The notes beneath the pieces were generated by a model. That model searched no databases, was not told the origin of the DNA, and saw only the letters and a program-made list of their open reading frames with translations. Position numbers and translations under genes: made by a program. From Phoronis australis (lineage: Eukaryota > Phoronida > Phoronidae): 64,000 nt of DNA. Location of the stretch: contig NMRA01000782.1 of NCBI GenBank assembly GCA_002633005.1, positions 70,390 through 134,389 of the forward strand. Direction: 5' to 3'. This document shows positions 1 through 10,999 of this stretch, in pieces (position 1 is the stretch's first letter; every line of letters starts with the position of its first letter).

Positions 1-65
1 GAAAATTCTACTAGTCAATCAGAAGCGCCGGTGTAAAAAAATTTCCCGAGGAAAATTAAGTGATA

Positions 66-113
66 CCTGCGTGCTGGCTTTTGACCAACTAGCAGCACGC
101 AGGGAACCAGCGC
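66..113. mobile_element. Partial copy of the CTCGCTGGTTCCC micro-MITE
   Basis: A hairpin: CCTGCGTGCTG is followed 14 bases later by its reverse complement CAGCACGCAGG, and the sequence continues with GAACCAGCGCG, the right terminus of the family seen complete at 26704-26791 and 28147-28197. The left terminus (CTCGCTGGTT) is missing, so this is a truncated or diverged copy and no target-site duplication can be called. Confidence 0.5.
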
Positions 114-1470
114 GGTTTACCACGGTGAGGCCAGAAAGACTTGAGGGTTCTGGATTGAGGGGGGGGGGGCAATTTGTTTGGCCTATTTTCTATTTTTAGT
201 CATTGACAGACAATTAAAATGTGATTGTGGCTGACTTGGTGATTGTGGCTGACTTGGTAAGCCACAGTACTTTTAATGCCCTAGAAGATTTCATGCATGG
301 TTTTTTGTGTATTGAAAAAATTTTGAGTCCTTGATCAGAGCATTTTTGAAATAGAGTAGTTTTCAAAATAAAATAGACACATTTTTACAGAATTCTGCCA
401 GATTGCAACTAGTTTGAATTTACTTCCTGTCATAATTACTGGTATTTGGCAGCTTAGACAATGTAAAACAGTGTTTTTGTGGAATATTTTGTTGGAGTTC
501 ATTATGTGTGTTATTGCAAATAACTGGTAATTGTCTATGAATGTTGTCTTGATTTTGACATTGTGCATTCAGCACTTGAACTCCTGTCCAGGTTTCTAGC
601 CAGAATCTAAACAAATTCTTATCAAACAGAACTGATCTTTAAGTGTACGCCAAAACATTGTCAGATTTTAATCTATCCAGTTTATTTTGAAGACTACTGT
701 TGTGAGGCATTTTAGTTTCAAAATGGCTCTAGCACAGGCCATAAGAGACTATTTTTGCTTTTGTATGTTTCTCATTTGAAGTTTTTTGAGTTGGCCAAAT
801 TAGCCTGTGTGAGTTCAATTCACTCCCACGATGGGCGGTGGTTGTCCTAATGGCACACGACCACATCTCCATGACTTCCAAATTAGTTATGGCCACATCG
901 TCAGTGTGCCACCACAGGTAGTCAGGTTACTGATTTAACCACTAGTGCAACAAACAAGTGGTCATACTACATGGCCAGTGTTGAGAATTTTTGGTGTAAA
1001 TTTTATTGGTGGTTTTTAGTTGTCGCCATTTTTGAGCTTTTGCTCAGTGTTATTTTGATATGATCATCTCCTGCTGTATACAGTTTTCATATTTTTTTTG
1101 TACTGAGATGCCTCGTTGATTTTTACAAAATTGGTGCAATTTTATTGCAATGGGCGCTGCATTAATACTACCCACACACCTACAGTACTTTTAAAAATGA
1201 ACTAGACAGACTTCGACAAAGTCAAACTTTTGTCTAAATAAAATGGCACTTTTTTAAACCTTTTGTCTGGAGTTTGATGTGACATTGCGCCTAGCCACTT
1301 GCACAGTATGTTGTCACAATTTCAACAACGTTTTGAAAACTACTGTATCAGGGTCACAAAATTTGTATTTCCAAGGCTCTACAGTTCTTGTTATCAGAAA
1401 TACTGTTTTGTTTTTATCTCTCCGACTCATTCATTTGTCATTTTCTGCTGATGCTGCTTTCACTATTTAC

Positions 1471-1530
1471 CTGAAGGTCACATATTTTACTTGAAGGTCA
1501 CATATTTTACTGGAAGGTCACACATTTTCC
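1471..1530. repeat. 20-bp tandem repeat, 3 copies
   Basis: Three head-to-tail copies of CTGAAGGTCACATATTTTAC, the second starting TTGAAGG and the third degenerate at its end. No coding context. Confidence 0.85.
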
Positions 1531-2510
1531 AATCATTTGCAGCTCTTTAAGCACATGTTTTTGTGGACCAAGTTTGAGCTCTGCTAGTGAATAACGGATG
1601 AGATGTGTGGATCATCCTCCCAATAGATTGGTTTTGAAAGTAAAGCCTATCAGAAATATGTGATTATAGGGACTCCTGGGATGTTTTCTGAGGGAAGGAT
1701 GAAGTGCTCATCAGGTCACCTGATAACAAATAGCTCACAGTAATCAACTGACATTTTTGACTGGTGCTACTCTCCTTAGCAACAAAATACATTCAGTGTG
1801 TAGATATCTGTTTTTCTAGCCAGACGATGTTGTGTTGGTATTTCCAACTGAAGGCTTTGTGTTGTCTTTTTTTCTCTCAACTGACATGTTTTTGTTTAGC
1901 AGTGATATTAATAGTAGTAACATCCTGTTATCCTGCCGACACAACCTCTCCTAATAAACAACATGATGAACTCCAGTAGTTCATTTTTTATGTTAATTAG
2001 CACCTTATTAAGCACCCATTCATTTGTTTCGTGTCATGTCTGTGCTGAGAGAGGCTAATCAGATAGACTCTTAAATATCACTTTGCTCTCTTTAAGTATT
2101 TTACAGAAATAACGCTCTTCACCACATGGGGATATGTGGAACTTTATTTATTGCAAATTTTTCCCCAAAACTAATGTTGCGAAATACTTACTTCGTCGTT
2201 ATCATATAATTTGAACTGTACGACTTTCATAAAGCAGAATGTTGGCAAACTTTTTGAGCAGTTTGTCAATGTAACCAAAATGAATGTGTTGCAGAAGTAA
2301 CAATTGCTTTGTGCGGAAATGAGGGTCACTGAATTCATTTTATTGAGAAAAGAATCTCTATTGGCGTGTGCCAACCAATTTAAAAAGTACAGTTTGGCTC
2401 AAAAGCTACCGTTTTCCTTCAAACTGCCTAATATCTCTGCTTTATTAGGATATGGTGTAAAATGTAACAGTAATGGACAAAAGTGCGCTTGAATTCAGTT
2501 GCATTTTTTA

Positions 2511-2855
2511 CTTGATGAAAATGTTGTTAAACGCAACAAAAAATTCAAACTTGTCTAGAATGACAACAATTCTGTATGAGTATGTGTCCGTAAGTCCATT
2601 GTCCATACTGAGGTGAATTTGTGTGTTACACTGAGCCTATACTGAGTTGAATTTGTGTGTTACAGTGAGCCTATACCGAGAGGAATTTGTGTGTTACTTG
2701 ATGAAAATGTTAAACGCAACAAAAAATTCAAACTCTACTAGAATGACAACCATTCTGTACGAGTATGTGTCCGAAAGTCCATTGTCCATACTGAGTTGAA
2801 TTTGTGTGTTACAGTGAGCCTATACTGAGAGGAATTTGAGTGTTACAGTGAGCCT
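2511..2855. repeat. 185-bp tandem duplication with internal 38-bp repeats
   Basis: Two successive units begin TACTTGATGAAAATGTT (2511 and about 2696) and share the later blocks GAGTATGTGTCCG and GTCCATTGTCCATACTGAG with scattered substitutions. Within each unit a shorter motif (TTACAGTGAGCCTATACTGAG followed by a GAATTTG block) is itself repeated two or three times. A nested minisatellite; no gene is implied. Confidence 0.8.
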
Positions 2856-3442
2856 GCAACATGGGAATAAATGCAATGAACTCTACCAAAAGTCCAAAAT
2901 GTCCTTATTTGCTTAAGACATTACTAATCTCCCAATACTTCAAAATTGTCGCATTGTCATTGAGCTATCTCACCGCGTGTAAGCCGAACTCGTCAAGGCA
3001 AAATTGCTTTCAAAACTCAACGCGCTGAGGAGCCAAAACAGGTTGTGGAGCGCTCGGAAGTGTTATGTACGCTGCACACATACACAGCCCAGACACACAT
3101 TAGTGGCAAAGTCTCAGTGATTCCTATTTGGTATTAGCCTTCCCCCACTTTTGGGTTATTCTGAGATAAGCCCACCTTCTCTGGTTGAAGCCCACCCTCA
3201 GTGTTTGTCTTATATTAACACCCCAGTTCTTGTATAAGCCCACGCCCTCTTACCTCTCAGCCCATGACAAATCATTCTCCTCTCTATCTCGTGCTTTGTT
3301 GGTAATGCAAAGCTGCCTCATATAGGAGAATCCTTTGGTGCATATTTTAAGACACCCGTGGGTTTAAACTGTTACCAATTGCTTATACCAGGGTGTGGGG
3401 TAAAAGGCCATGAATGATGAATGCTGTGTTTTTGTTTTTCAG

Positions 3443-3515
3443 ATCGGGAGAACATTAAAGCGTACATCGTTTCAGTTCAAATACGGGGCGGCACCCCATG
3501 CTGGCGAGGGTATAG
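3443..3515 (+). pseudogene. Decayed copy of synthetase exon 14 (motif 3)
   Basis: Matches the functional exon at 39137-39208 but has one extra base just after the codons for Ala-Tyr-Ile. Downstream the original frame is lost, and the catalytic motif 3 segment (Gly-Ala-Pro-Pro-His-Ala-Gly-Gly-Gly) survives only as nucleotide similarity (CACCCCATGCTGGCGAGGG). Leu and Lys before the frameshift are also changed to Arg and Asn. Acceptor and donor dinucleotides are intact. Confidence 0.85.
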
Positions 3516-3652
3516 GTAAGTGACAAGTTGTTATTATGTGATGTGTTTGAAGTGTCATTGTGTCTGCACATTCCAACCTAACAAGTACTGTTGCTATTAC
3601 TTAGGACATGGTAGTATTTCAGTGCCAAGATTTGTTATGTTTTGCTCACAGG

Positions 3653-3893
3653 CATCCTCGGCTTCTGATCGTCCACAATATACCACAAGGTATGACACTC
3701 CCGACTTGAAATTCCACGGGTGCTTCACTTCAGCCGTCCATAGCAAACACAAAATTCAATAAATTTACACAAAACAGAGGTTCGACAAACCATGAGGAAT
3801 TGTTCTTTCTCCCAATACCATTTACGATGTCCTGCTTCACCCAGTTCCCAAGAAATTCGCAGTCAAAGCACAAAAATCTTACCAAAAAGTACG
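3653..3893 (+). repeat. Dispersed repeat, inverted copy at 60858-61130
   Basis: About 240 bp with clear similarity to the reverse complement of 60858-61130, in intron 1 of the functional synthetase gene. Shared landmarks are GCTTCTGATCGTCC, AAATTCCACGGG/AGGGG, ACCATGAGGAATTGTTCTTTC and AAAGCACAAAAATCTT. It is absent from the corresponding place in the right arm. It is therefore either a mobile repeat or a second duplicated piece of the same gene. Confidence 0.75.
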
Positions 3894-3937
3894 TCCGGAG
3901 AAACTCCTTTGTAAATCGAAGGTCAAGGATGATTATT

Positions 3938-4053
3938 ACGGAATTTTCCGATGACTTATGGATGAACGGCAGTTACTGATTTGTCACGGAAGGTTACGAA
4001 ATCGTGACATTCGACGATTGCCGTTCATCCGTAACTCATCGGATAATTCTGTA
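3938..4053. repeat. Inverted repeat (about 38-bp arms), foldback-like
   Basis: The left arm (TACGGAATTTTCCGATGAC, then TTATGGATGAACGGCAG) pairs with a right arm ending CCGTTCATCCGTAACTCATC then GGATAATTCTGTA, with a few mismatches around a loop of about 40 bases. Probably a small non-autonomous element; no convincing target-site duplication was found. Confidence 0.65.
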
Positions 4054-4794
4054 TCGGTTGGGCACAGAAAATCAGGACAAAATACCAAAACTTTTAATTA
4101 CAAGGCCTTAGCTGCGAACACTATAATCTATGAACAGCAGTTGGTTTGGTGCCCTGCACGCCATCTTTCTCGAGTTCTTGTTCGCCACTATTCACTGAAG
4201 GTGGGAATCTCATTCATGTTGTCAACTGTATAGGTTTTGCCGTCAATCACCAAACGATCTCTATTCAGCCATGCTTTGTTTACATGCGGGCACCGTCTCG
4301 CTGACGGGCACTGTCTCGCTGACTTGAGAAAAGGTATCAGGCACTTTCGATTGACAATAGTCTCATGTGGGAAGTCCTCCTTCACAAAAATTTTCGAACC
4401 TTGAAACTTTCTCTTTCCCATCCTCACTTGCTGTCATTGTTTATAGAACGAAAAGTTAGCAGTTATAGTACCTTTATCGCCAGTCGGGTGCACTCTTTCA
4501 AAGGAGATGTTGTCAAGGCCCATATATCGCTTTATCATTATAATAGATAAACTGTTCTCACACAACATATCCTGGGTTTGCAGGATCCCCACAAACATGA
4601 GATTGTTCCTTCTAGAATGCATTTCAAGAGATATGACAAACGGATGTTTAGTTGTGGTGTTTTGCATGGAAACTTTATAAAATTTGGACCTTGTCCGTAT
4701 ATTTTGAAAACTTGTGAATTATGTCCTGACTGGAGTTCACAGTCAATATGTGTTAAACTGTACCAAACTTATTTCACTGTAATTTGGTGTATTT

Positions 4795-5650
4795 TTTGCA
4801 TCACCAAAAGCGTGATGTACGTTGTATGAATCTCACTTTCATCAATCCCATGTCTTGGAAGTCTGTGTAACACCTTTGTTTTGTTGTCTTGTAATCTTAA
4901 TGCGGACCAGGTGTGTACACATTCCATCTGCCTTGCTGTTCACTGGCATAACTAGTTTGAAACAGATGATAGCAAATAACAAGACCAATTACTCAGTGGG
5001 GGTGTATTCCAATTCAATTGTCATGCAAAGGTGTGTCGCTTAAGAGGTTTATTTTTGAGGAGAAAATACCTGTACAATTTCAGCAGAACCAATGCTCAGG
5101 AGACATTTTTTAGTGAAGAAAAACGGTGGGCATTCCTAGTCTTCAACACCATCTTGTGTGAGAACCTGGATAGTGTTCCCTCAATTGTGGTAATTTTTTC
5201 CTCAAAAATTTTGCTCACTTATATACGGTGTTCAAATTTCTTTTCACCATGCCTGGACATCGTACCACCAATGTTAAGTTTTGTGGTTTGATTTTTATTT
5301 CATTTATCTGGGATCCTGCTTCATAATTCTTGAAAGTGAAAGCAGCAGAAATCATCCTTAAAATTCTCAGTGTTGGACTCTTTACAAACAACCTGACCTT
5401 TCGAGACCTTGGCCAGCTACTGGTTCACCGAATGACCCTTCTACCAAATGCCTTGCTTTACTTTTTACTCAATACACATTATGTTCTTTGTACTAGTTAA
5501 AAACACATCTCTGGTAATTGATATGGTGCTGCTGAGAACGTGTGCGCTGAGTATTTCCTGTTTGATGCTTTTAATTACCTTGTGCCTGACCCAAATCGAG
5601 GTGTAGCCTAATCACTCAAGTGTAAACCAGTGTCTGTTTTTTGTTTACAC
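4795..5650. other. Left-arm-specific insertion, nature unknown
   Basis: The left and right arms are continuous up to TTTCACTGTAATTTGGTGT (4770-4790; right arm near 36500-36515) and resume at GATGTGAATGCAGTTCC (about 5656). The right arm has only about ten bases between these points, so about 850 bp is extra on the left, or was deleted on the right. No terminal repeats and no recognisable protein were seen. Confidence 0.55.
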
Positions 5651-6526
5651 ACTTGATGTGAATGCAGTTCCAGGAATCTTTAGGTAATAGATTGTACCTT
5701 TAGCGCATGCAGCCAACGCATTCCAACATGGCCGCTCTTACAAAGTACTTCTGTGTTAGTTACAGGAAGTACGCATTACTTTATGTAATAAATAAGCGAA
5801 GGCATAAACTCGAGAAGCACAAATTTGAAGAATTCATTGCGCTTCCGTTCTCAATTGAAAAAGCAAAAGGATAACAAGGAAGCCATGTTTGGTGTATCAG
5901 CCGTGCTTTTGTCACAGTGCAACATGGATCTGTACACTTACTGGGGTATAACCTAATGATGAGTCATGGAACTCATCAGTATATGATTCGAATTCCTAAC
6001 ATTTATTCTCCATGGGGATAGTTATTCTCTGTGGAAAATAGACCAAGGAATACTTAACTGTGTTAGGAGTTACCCTTAGAACAAATTGTCCTTGAGCAAC
6101 TTACTCCTATTCATCCAACAGTCCACATTACACATCCTACACCCTGTGTCAAATATGGCACAAACTGAATTATGCAACACAACAACCTAGCAGCTGGTAA
6201 CTACTTCCTTCTTGTTTGCAAATTAGCCTCCACACTGTGATACCCTGGTGGGGAAAGTTGTCACACCGGTCTAGTTACCCCAGCGTCCGCTGCTACTAAA
6301 CCTAGCGACAATCCGTTCTAAGAGTAACTTGTTCTAGGGCAAGTCATTGCATGGTTGGGGATAAAGGATGAGTAGAGTATCACTGCTGAAACAGTAAAAG
6401 CTTGCGTTTTATGTTGAGCCTGTGTTTAATGCCAATGATGACCTAGAAAGAAGCATTCAATTCTATATGTTCTACACCTGCTTCTTGTATCATCATGTCT
6501 TTGACAGCTGTCATGTTACATTGCAG

Positions 6527-6618
6527 GTTGTGAACGTGTGACCATGTTCTACCTGGGGCTTCATTATGTCCGTTTGACCTCCATGTTTCCCCGCGAAATG
6601 AAGCGGCTCACCCCATAA
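6527..6618 (+). pseudogene. Copy of synthetase last exon (C-terminus), frame intact
   Basis: Same length (92 bp) as the functional exon 35540-35631 and open to the same TAA stop. It encodes Cys-Glu-Arg-Val through Arg-Leu-Thr-Pro, with Asn to Tyr in [10 protein letters not shown] and Asp-Pro to Glu-Met in [11 protein letters not shown]. That last tail is normally near invariant in this family, which suggests relaxed selection. The acceptor ATTGCAG is kept. Confidence 0.85.
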
Positions 6619-7437
6619 ATGTCTGCGATTGGTTCGTCTGCTGCGTGCAGTTTAGTCACACATTGAATGCTTTTGTGATGCGCGGGTATTTATTTAACCT
6701 GTCATCTGCAAAACAGGTTGGCTTAGATTTGGCCTGGGATACCCATGGTTGTGTTTCTAATCTAAAACAGCTAGTGGCTGTTATAAAGTTAGCATCCTCA
6801 ATAATGTTTAGTTGCCTTTAGCAACGTCAGAGAACCTGCAATTACTGTGCAATTCCTGCTATATCATCCCATCCATTGTGGTTACATTCTGGGATACCTT
6901 CAGGCTAGAGGTTAGAGTTTCAAGTGCTAGAATTTCTCAGTGTTTACCTCATCAAACCAGTTGTGTTCAGCATACTTTCAATTTTTAAGAGAGCAGTGCC
7001 GATTGGTAATGATTTGACCTGAGCTGTTTTGACGTTGGTCGTTGTATCGCCGATTTTTTAAGATCAGTTTCATAAACATATTTTCATATGAAAACTGTTG
7101 ATAACAAAAGGTGTACCAAAGATTAAAAAACAGCAATGTGTCAGACTTCCATAGTCTATTGTCATTCACAGACAGTTGCAATATTGGTGGACAATGGCTG
7201 TATACAGTACCATAGTGTTATTCAGCAATGTCAATTCCTACGAGTTTCTGTCTGAATAAAGAAATGAAAACCAGAAATTGTTCTAACGTCAATGTGTTGT
7301 TTCCACAAAACTGATCTTGAGGGAGTGGCAGTTAATTTGACCTCATAGTCCTTTATAGTTGATCAGAGATAAGTGCTACAACATCCCATTCAACAAGAAG
7401 TCGACAGGAAAACATTCGGTTCAGGTGCGCGGCCTTA

Positions 7438-9088
7438 TTTACTATGAAACCCTGCTCACATTATGTTTGCAATAGTTTCTATCTTGTGATTGATAGCAAC
7501 ACGAAAGCATCTACACCCTGATAAATAATTTCATGTGGTTGGTGAGTCTAATATCATGTGAATTTCACGAATCACAATCGAGTACTTATCAATAAATTGA
7601 TGGGCTTCAACTGCAAATGTCTGGTTAGGTGGACTTACGCATGATGCTGAAAATAAAACACTCTGAAAGCCTCTTTATTAAGAAAGCAGGTGAAAGGGTC
7701 ACGAACCCCTCGACGTAGGTTAGTACTCTCTTTCTGTTATTTATGACATTGTACTGTGTTACTCAAGGTGGGAACGTAGTCATCACATGACTGCAAGTCC
7801 ACCTAACCATCATTCTGAGGATGATGGCAGCCACTGATGGTTGAAAATGTTCAATTTATTGTTAAAACTCAATTGTGTCTAGCCTGTTACAGCTCATTTT
7901 TAAATGAAATGGCAATGATCTCCCCCCTGACCTCAAAAGACCCGGCGCCCCAAAGCTCAGAACCAATAGTACTGTTTCTGCCTTATATTCTGATATCATT
8001 TGATGGATTTTAGACTAATAACAAACACCATGTGCCATACTACACAATTAAAAAGTCTAAAAATTAAACACGCGTAGTGTACGATTGCAAAATTTAGAAT
8101 AGACGTTACTTAATTTCGGCAATAGATAAACAATGAAATGCAATAAGGTTTTTGTCAGAAGGTACTGCTCGACTGCTTTTTGTAGTAAATTCAATTTTAC
8201 TGTTCTGAAAACTGACTTGTTTGACATTTTGACTGCTGAGGTCAGAACTCTAGGGGTTGTGACCTAAGGGGTCATGATGACCATTTCAGTGCAACCTGTA
8301 ATAGTAAAAAATGACCCAAGTGACAGCTTAAAACAATAATTTAATGGGCACACTGCTTCATCAAAGTTAACAGGAAATATCAAAATACTTAACAACCTTA
8401 TCAGAATTACCATTACCTGTAGTGCAGGAGCCAAAATACAATGATGGCTGACAGCCATCACCCTTGATGGCCAGGCTTTAACTGGCTGAAAACATCAAGA
8501 CACTAGGTAACCATTATAATGCAATAAACATATAAAGCCAATGTTGAATCTTTCAGATAGTAGTTTACAAGTACAAAACAAGAAAGGCACTTCCTAAGAA
8601 CATTGGGACACTAACCTCAAAGCAGTTATTGAAAACCTGGTATATTTTTAAACGGCTTGGTAGTTAATTGTCCTACAAAATGTTAATGTCAAATATACTT
8701 CAGTGAAGAATTCTACTTTGGGTTTCTTAAAATCATTATCTATCAGCATCTTCCTAACAGTCTCTTTGAAACTCTTAAAATAACTACAAAATGACATACT
8801 GGTAACTTAACTATCAAAGACAAGGTCACATGATTTATCTTAGTGTTCAAGACTTCATGTCTGCTTTCAAAAAAACAGATGTCATGTGTTTTTGGTTTGT
8901 TTAGAGTTATCTTAAACAGTTTATTTTAAAACACATTAAATCAAAGGGTTCAGACTTCTACTTTTACACTGGAGAGCACTATTAATGGTAGTTAAAATGC
9001 CCTGAATGTTATAAAATAGATCAACACAAGATAAAACATGGCCTAGGCACAAACACTACAGTTTCTTGAAAAGTGAACAATTAGAACA
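7438..9088. other. Non-coding stretch between left arm and haplotype duplication
   Basis: No protein-like ORF, tRNA or clear element seen. It may in part be the 3' UTR or downstream flank of the galactosyltransferase on the minus strand, but nothing proves that. Confidence 0.5.
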
Positions 9089-9881
9089 AGGCAATTTCCA
9101 ATGATTACTTAGTTTTATATCTACACTCTGCTACATTTTGATTGAAGGTCAGGGCACTATTGGCCAGAAGAAAGTGATTGGCCGAGATTAGTCCCAACTC
9201 CCAATGCCCATTTGACCTTGTAACCTTTGCCGTCCCAGTCAAATGGTTGCTACCTGAGCCCACTGGATAAGTGACAGAATATTTTCAGTGTACTTAACTG
9301 GTACAATCACCGGCCTGTATTTTTGCATATGTCTGGTAGACGACATTGAGATTTGGCAATTTACAATAAAAATCGCAATAACGACAGAATTTATTACTTG
9401 GCGAAATAAATTTCGCCAAGTATGTTGCTCTTCCACTAAGTTTTTTTTTTTGTTTGTTCGCACGATACAGGTCGCAATTTTCGTCCGATCATCAAGAAAT
9501 TTACACACAACACGTACTTCCGGAAGTACTGGAAGCCTATTGTTTTTCGTCAAAATCGGAGCCAAGATGGCGGNAGGCAATTTCCAATGATTACTTAGTT
9601 TTATATCTACACTCTGCTACATTTTGATTGAAGGTCAGGGCACTATTGGCCAGAAGAAAGTGATTGGCCGAGATTAGTCCCAACTCCCAATGCCCATTTG
9701 ACCTTGTAACCTTTGCCGTCCCAGTCAAATGGTTGCTACCTGAGCCCACTGGATAAGTGACAGAATATTTTCAGTGTACTTAACTGGTACAATCACCGAC
9801 CTGTATTTTTGCAAATGTCTGGTAGACGACATTGAGATTTGGCAATTTACAATAAAAATCGCAATAACGACAGAATTTATT
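9089..9881. repeat. 307-bp near-identical direct duplication with one N between copies
   Basis: 9089-9395 and 9575-9881 are the same length and I saw only two differences (CGGCC/CGACC and GCATAT/GCAAAT). Copy 1 is followed at 9396 by a 178-bp unique piece that starts with the near-palindrome ACTTGGCGAAATAA/ATTTCGCCAAGT and ends at the N at 9574. Copy 2 is followed by ordinary flanking sequence. The pattern fits two haplotypes, one with an insertion after TTTATT, placed end to end by the assembler. Confidence 0.85.
9574..9574. other. Unresolved base N (gap junction)
   Basis: Single N exactly at the junction of the 307-bp near-identical duplicate. Other single Ns lie at 25634 and 50222 without an obvious flanking duplication. 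Confidence 0.95.
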
Positions 9882-10999
9882 GTTTTATAGCTCTGGTCAA
9901 GCCTAATAACTTAAAAAAGTCGAACATGTCCAACAAGCATCCCCAATAGGGGTTGTTCGGTCATAAAACGATCATGTTTTTTACAAGATTACAACCAACC
10001 AATAGTCCATTCTTAAACCCACAGAATATCTACAGAGTATAATTGTCGACATAAAGATGGCTAAAAATCCTGTTTTGCTGAACATTCATCATGATGGTTA
10101 ATATGATATTACCATCTTGTGCTGCCGTTGTGTCTACTGTTACTAAGTGCTACAAACTTTCACTATATGCCAAACCAGTTGGTGACCACTAAATACTGAA
10201 TACTTTGTACCGGCAGGTGCTTACAGAATTTATATCTAACATCAACCATAGATGGCATCTCATAAAAATACAAAGAATTTCAAGTTAACTCACCATCACA
10301 AAACATTGCAAGGTGAGATACCTTAAGCACAGGATATCGTGACTGTACTACCTAAAACCTCAGACAAATAATTTAAACAATTAAGTTACGATATGTAAAT
10401 CACAGAAATACGATTTCAACATAACATCAAATGCATAGTAAATTGTGTTAACTTAATACGTATATTACTTGATTAGGATACTTAGTACCAGGGCCTCCGT
10501 TAGTTTTCAAAATTTCAGTCCCTAACTTGCTTACACTATGATATCAACTGATTTTGACAAAAACTCGTTTTACATAACCTACTGTAAGTTGCAACTTATT
10601 TCAAAATTTCTTAAAACAAATTACTGTTGCTTGATGGGTAACTTTCCAAATATTTCAACAACAAATCATAATGTCAAACCTTCAACTCAAAAGGATAAGT
10701 ATTGGTAACACTCTGGGTTCTTCTGTTAATAAAATGGACACACGGTGGGGGGGGTGGTTTAAGCTTTGGGTCATTGAGTGCAAAATGTAATGCACAAAGG
10801 TTAACCCAACAACAACTATAACCACAGTCACTGGTGAAAATTCCAACATGCAATACCACAAAGCTGACTACTTACAAGAAATCTGGAAGACTTCTTTAAT
10901 GATGCATCCCAGAACTTTAAAAAATGTCTTGGCAACTTTAACAAACTGAGAAGACTATGGAGAACGTACAAACCAATGAAAACGGTTCACGGCTCCTGT
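9882..10999. other. Downstream flank / possible 3' UTR of galactosyltransferase
   Basis: No independent gene seen. The stretch lies immediately 3' of the minus-strand stop codon at 11000-11002 and may be its 3' UTR. A ten-G run lies near 10747. Confidence 0.4.

Larger units (their letters stand above)
1..2974. other. Intergenic, AT-rich, no gene recognised
   Basis: No ORF here resembles a known protein and none combines good splice sites with a long open frame. The stretch holds a micro-MITE-like hairpin near 66-113, a run of ten G near 160, a 20-bp triplicate at 1471-1530 and a 185-bp tandem duplication at 2511-2855, listed separately. The rest is unremarkable. Confidence 0.6.
3443..6618 (+). 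pseudogene. Partial aspartyl-tRNA synthetase copy (last two exons)
   Basis: Two exons homologous to the final two of the aspartyl-tRNA synthetase gene, on the opposite strand to the functional gene and separated by a 3-kb intron. There are no upstream exons, so no complete synthetase can be made from this copy. Splice signals are kept (TTTTTCAG before 3443, GTAAGT after 3515, ATTGCAG before 6527). The first exon has a 1-base insertion relative to the functional exon (73 versus 72 bp); the second keeps its length and reading frame. It is a by-product of the inverted duplication covering 2975-7437. Confidence 0.85.
2975..7437 (+). repeat. Left arm of large inverted segmental duplication
   Basis: This segment is the diverged reverse complement of 34553-39722. 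Matching landmarks run through the whole length: GCCGAACTCGTCAAGGCAAA near 2983 against 39700-39720; an exon at 3443-3515 against 39137-39208; the block ending GATGTGAATGCAGTTCC near 5660 against 36480; an exon at 6527-6618 against 35540-35631; and TTGATCAGAGATAA near 7360 against 34620. The arms differ by many substitutions and by insertions. Left-only: about 850 bp at 4795-5650 and a repeat at 3653-3893. Right-only: elements at 36533-37350 and 37640-38815. The divergence argues for a real, old duplication rather than a recent assembly error. Confidence 0.85.

Noticed and set aside
9239-9590. 100-113 codon ORFs on both strands
   Set aside because: They cross the N and the haplotype-duplication junction, so they are artefacts.
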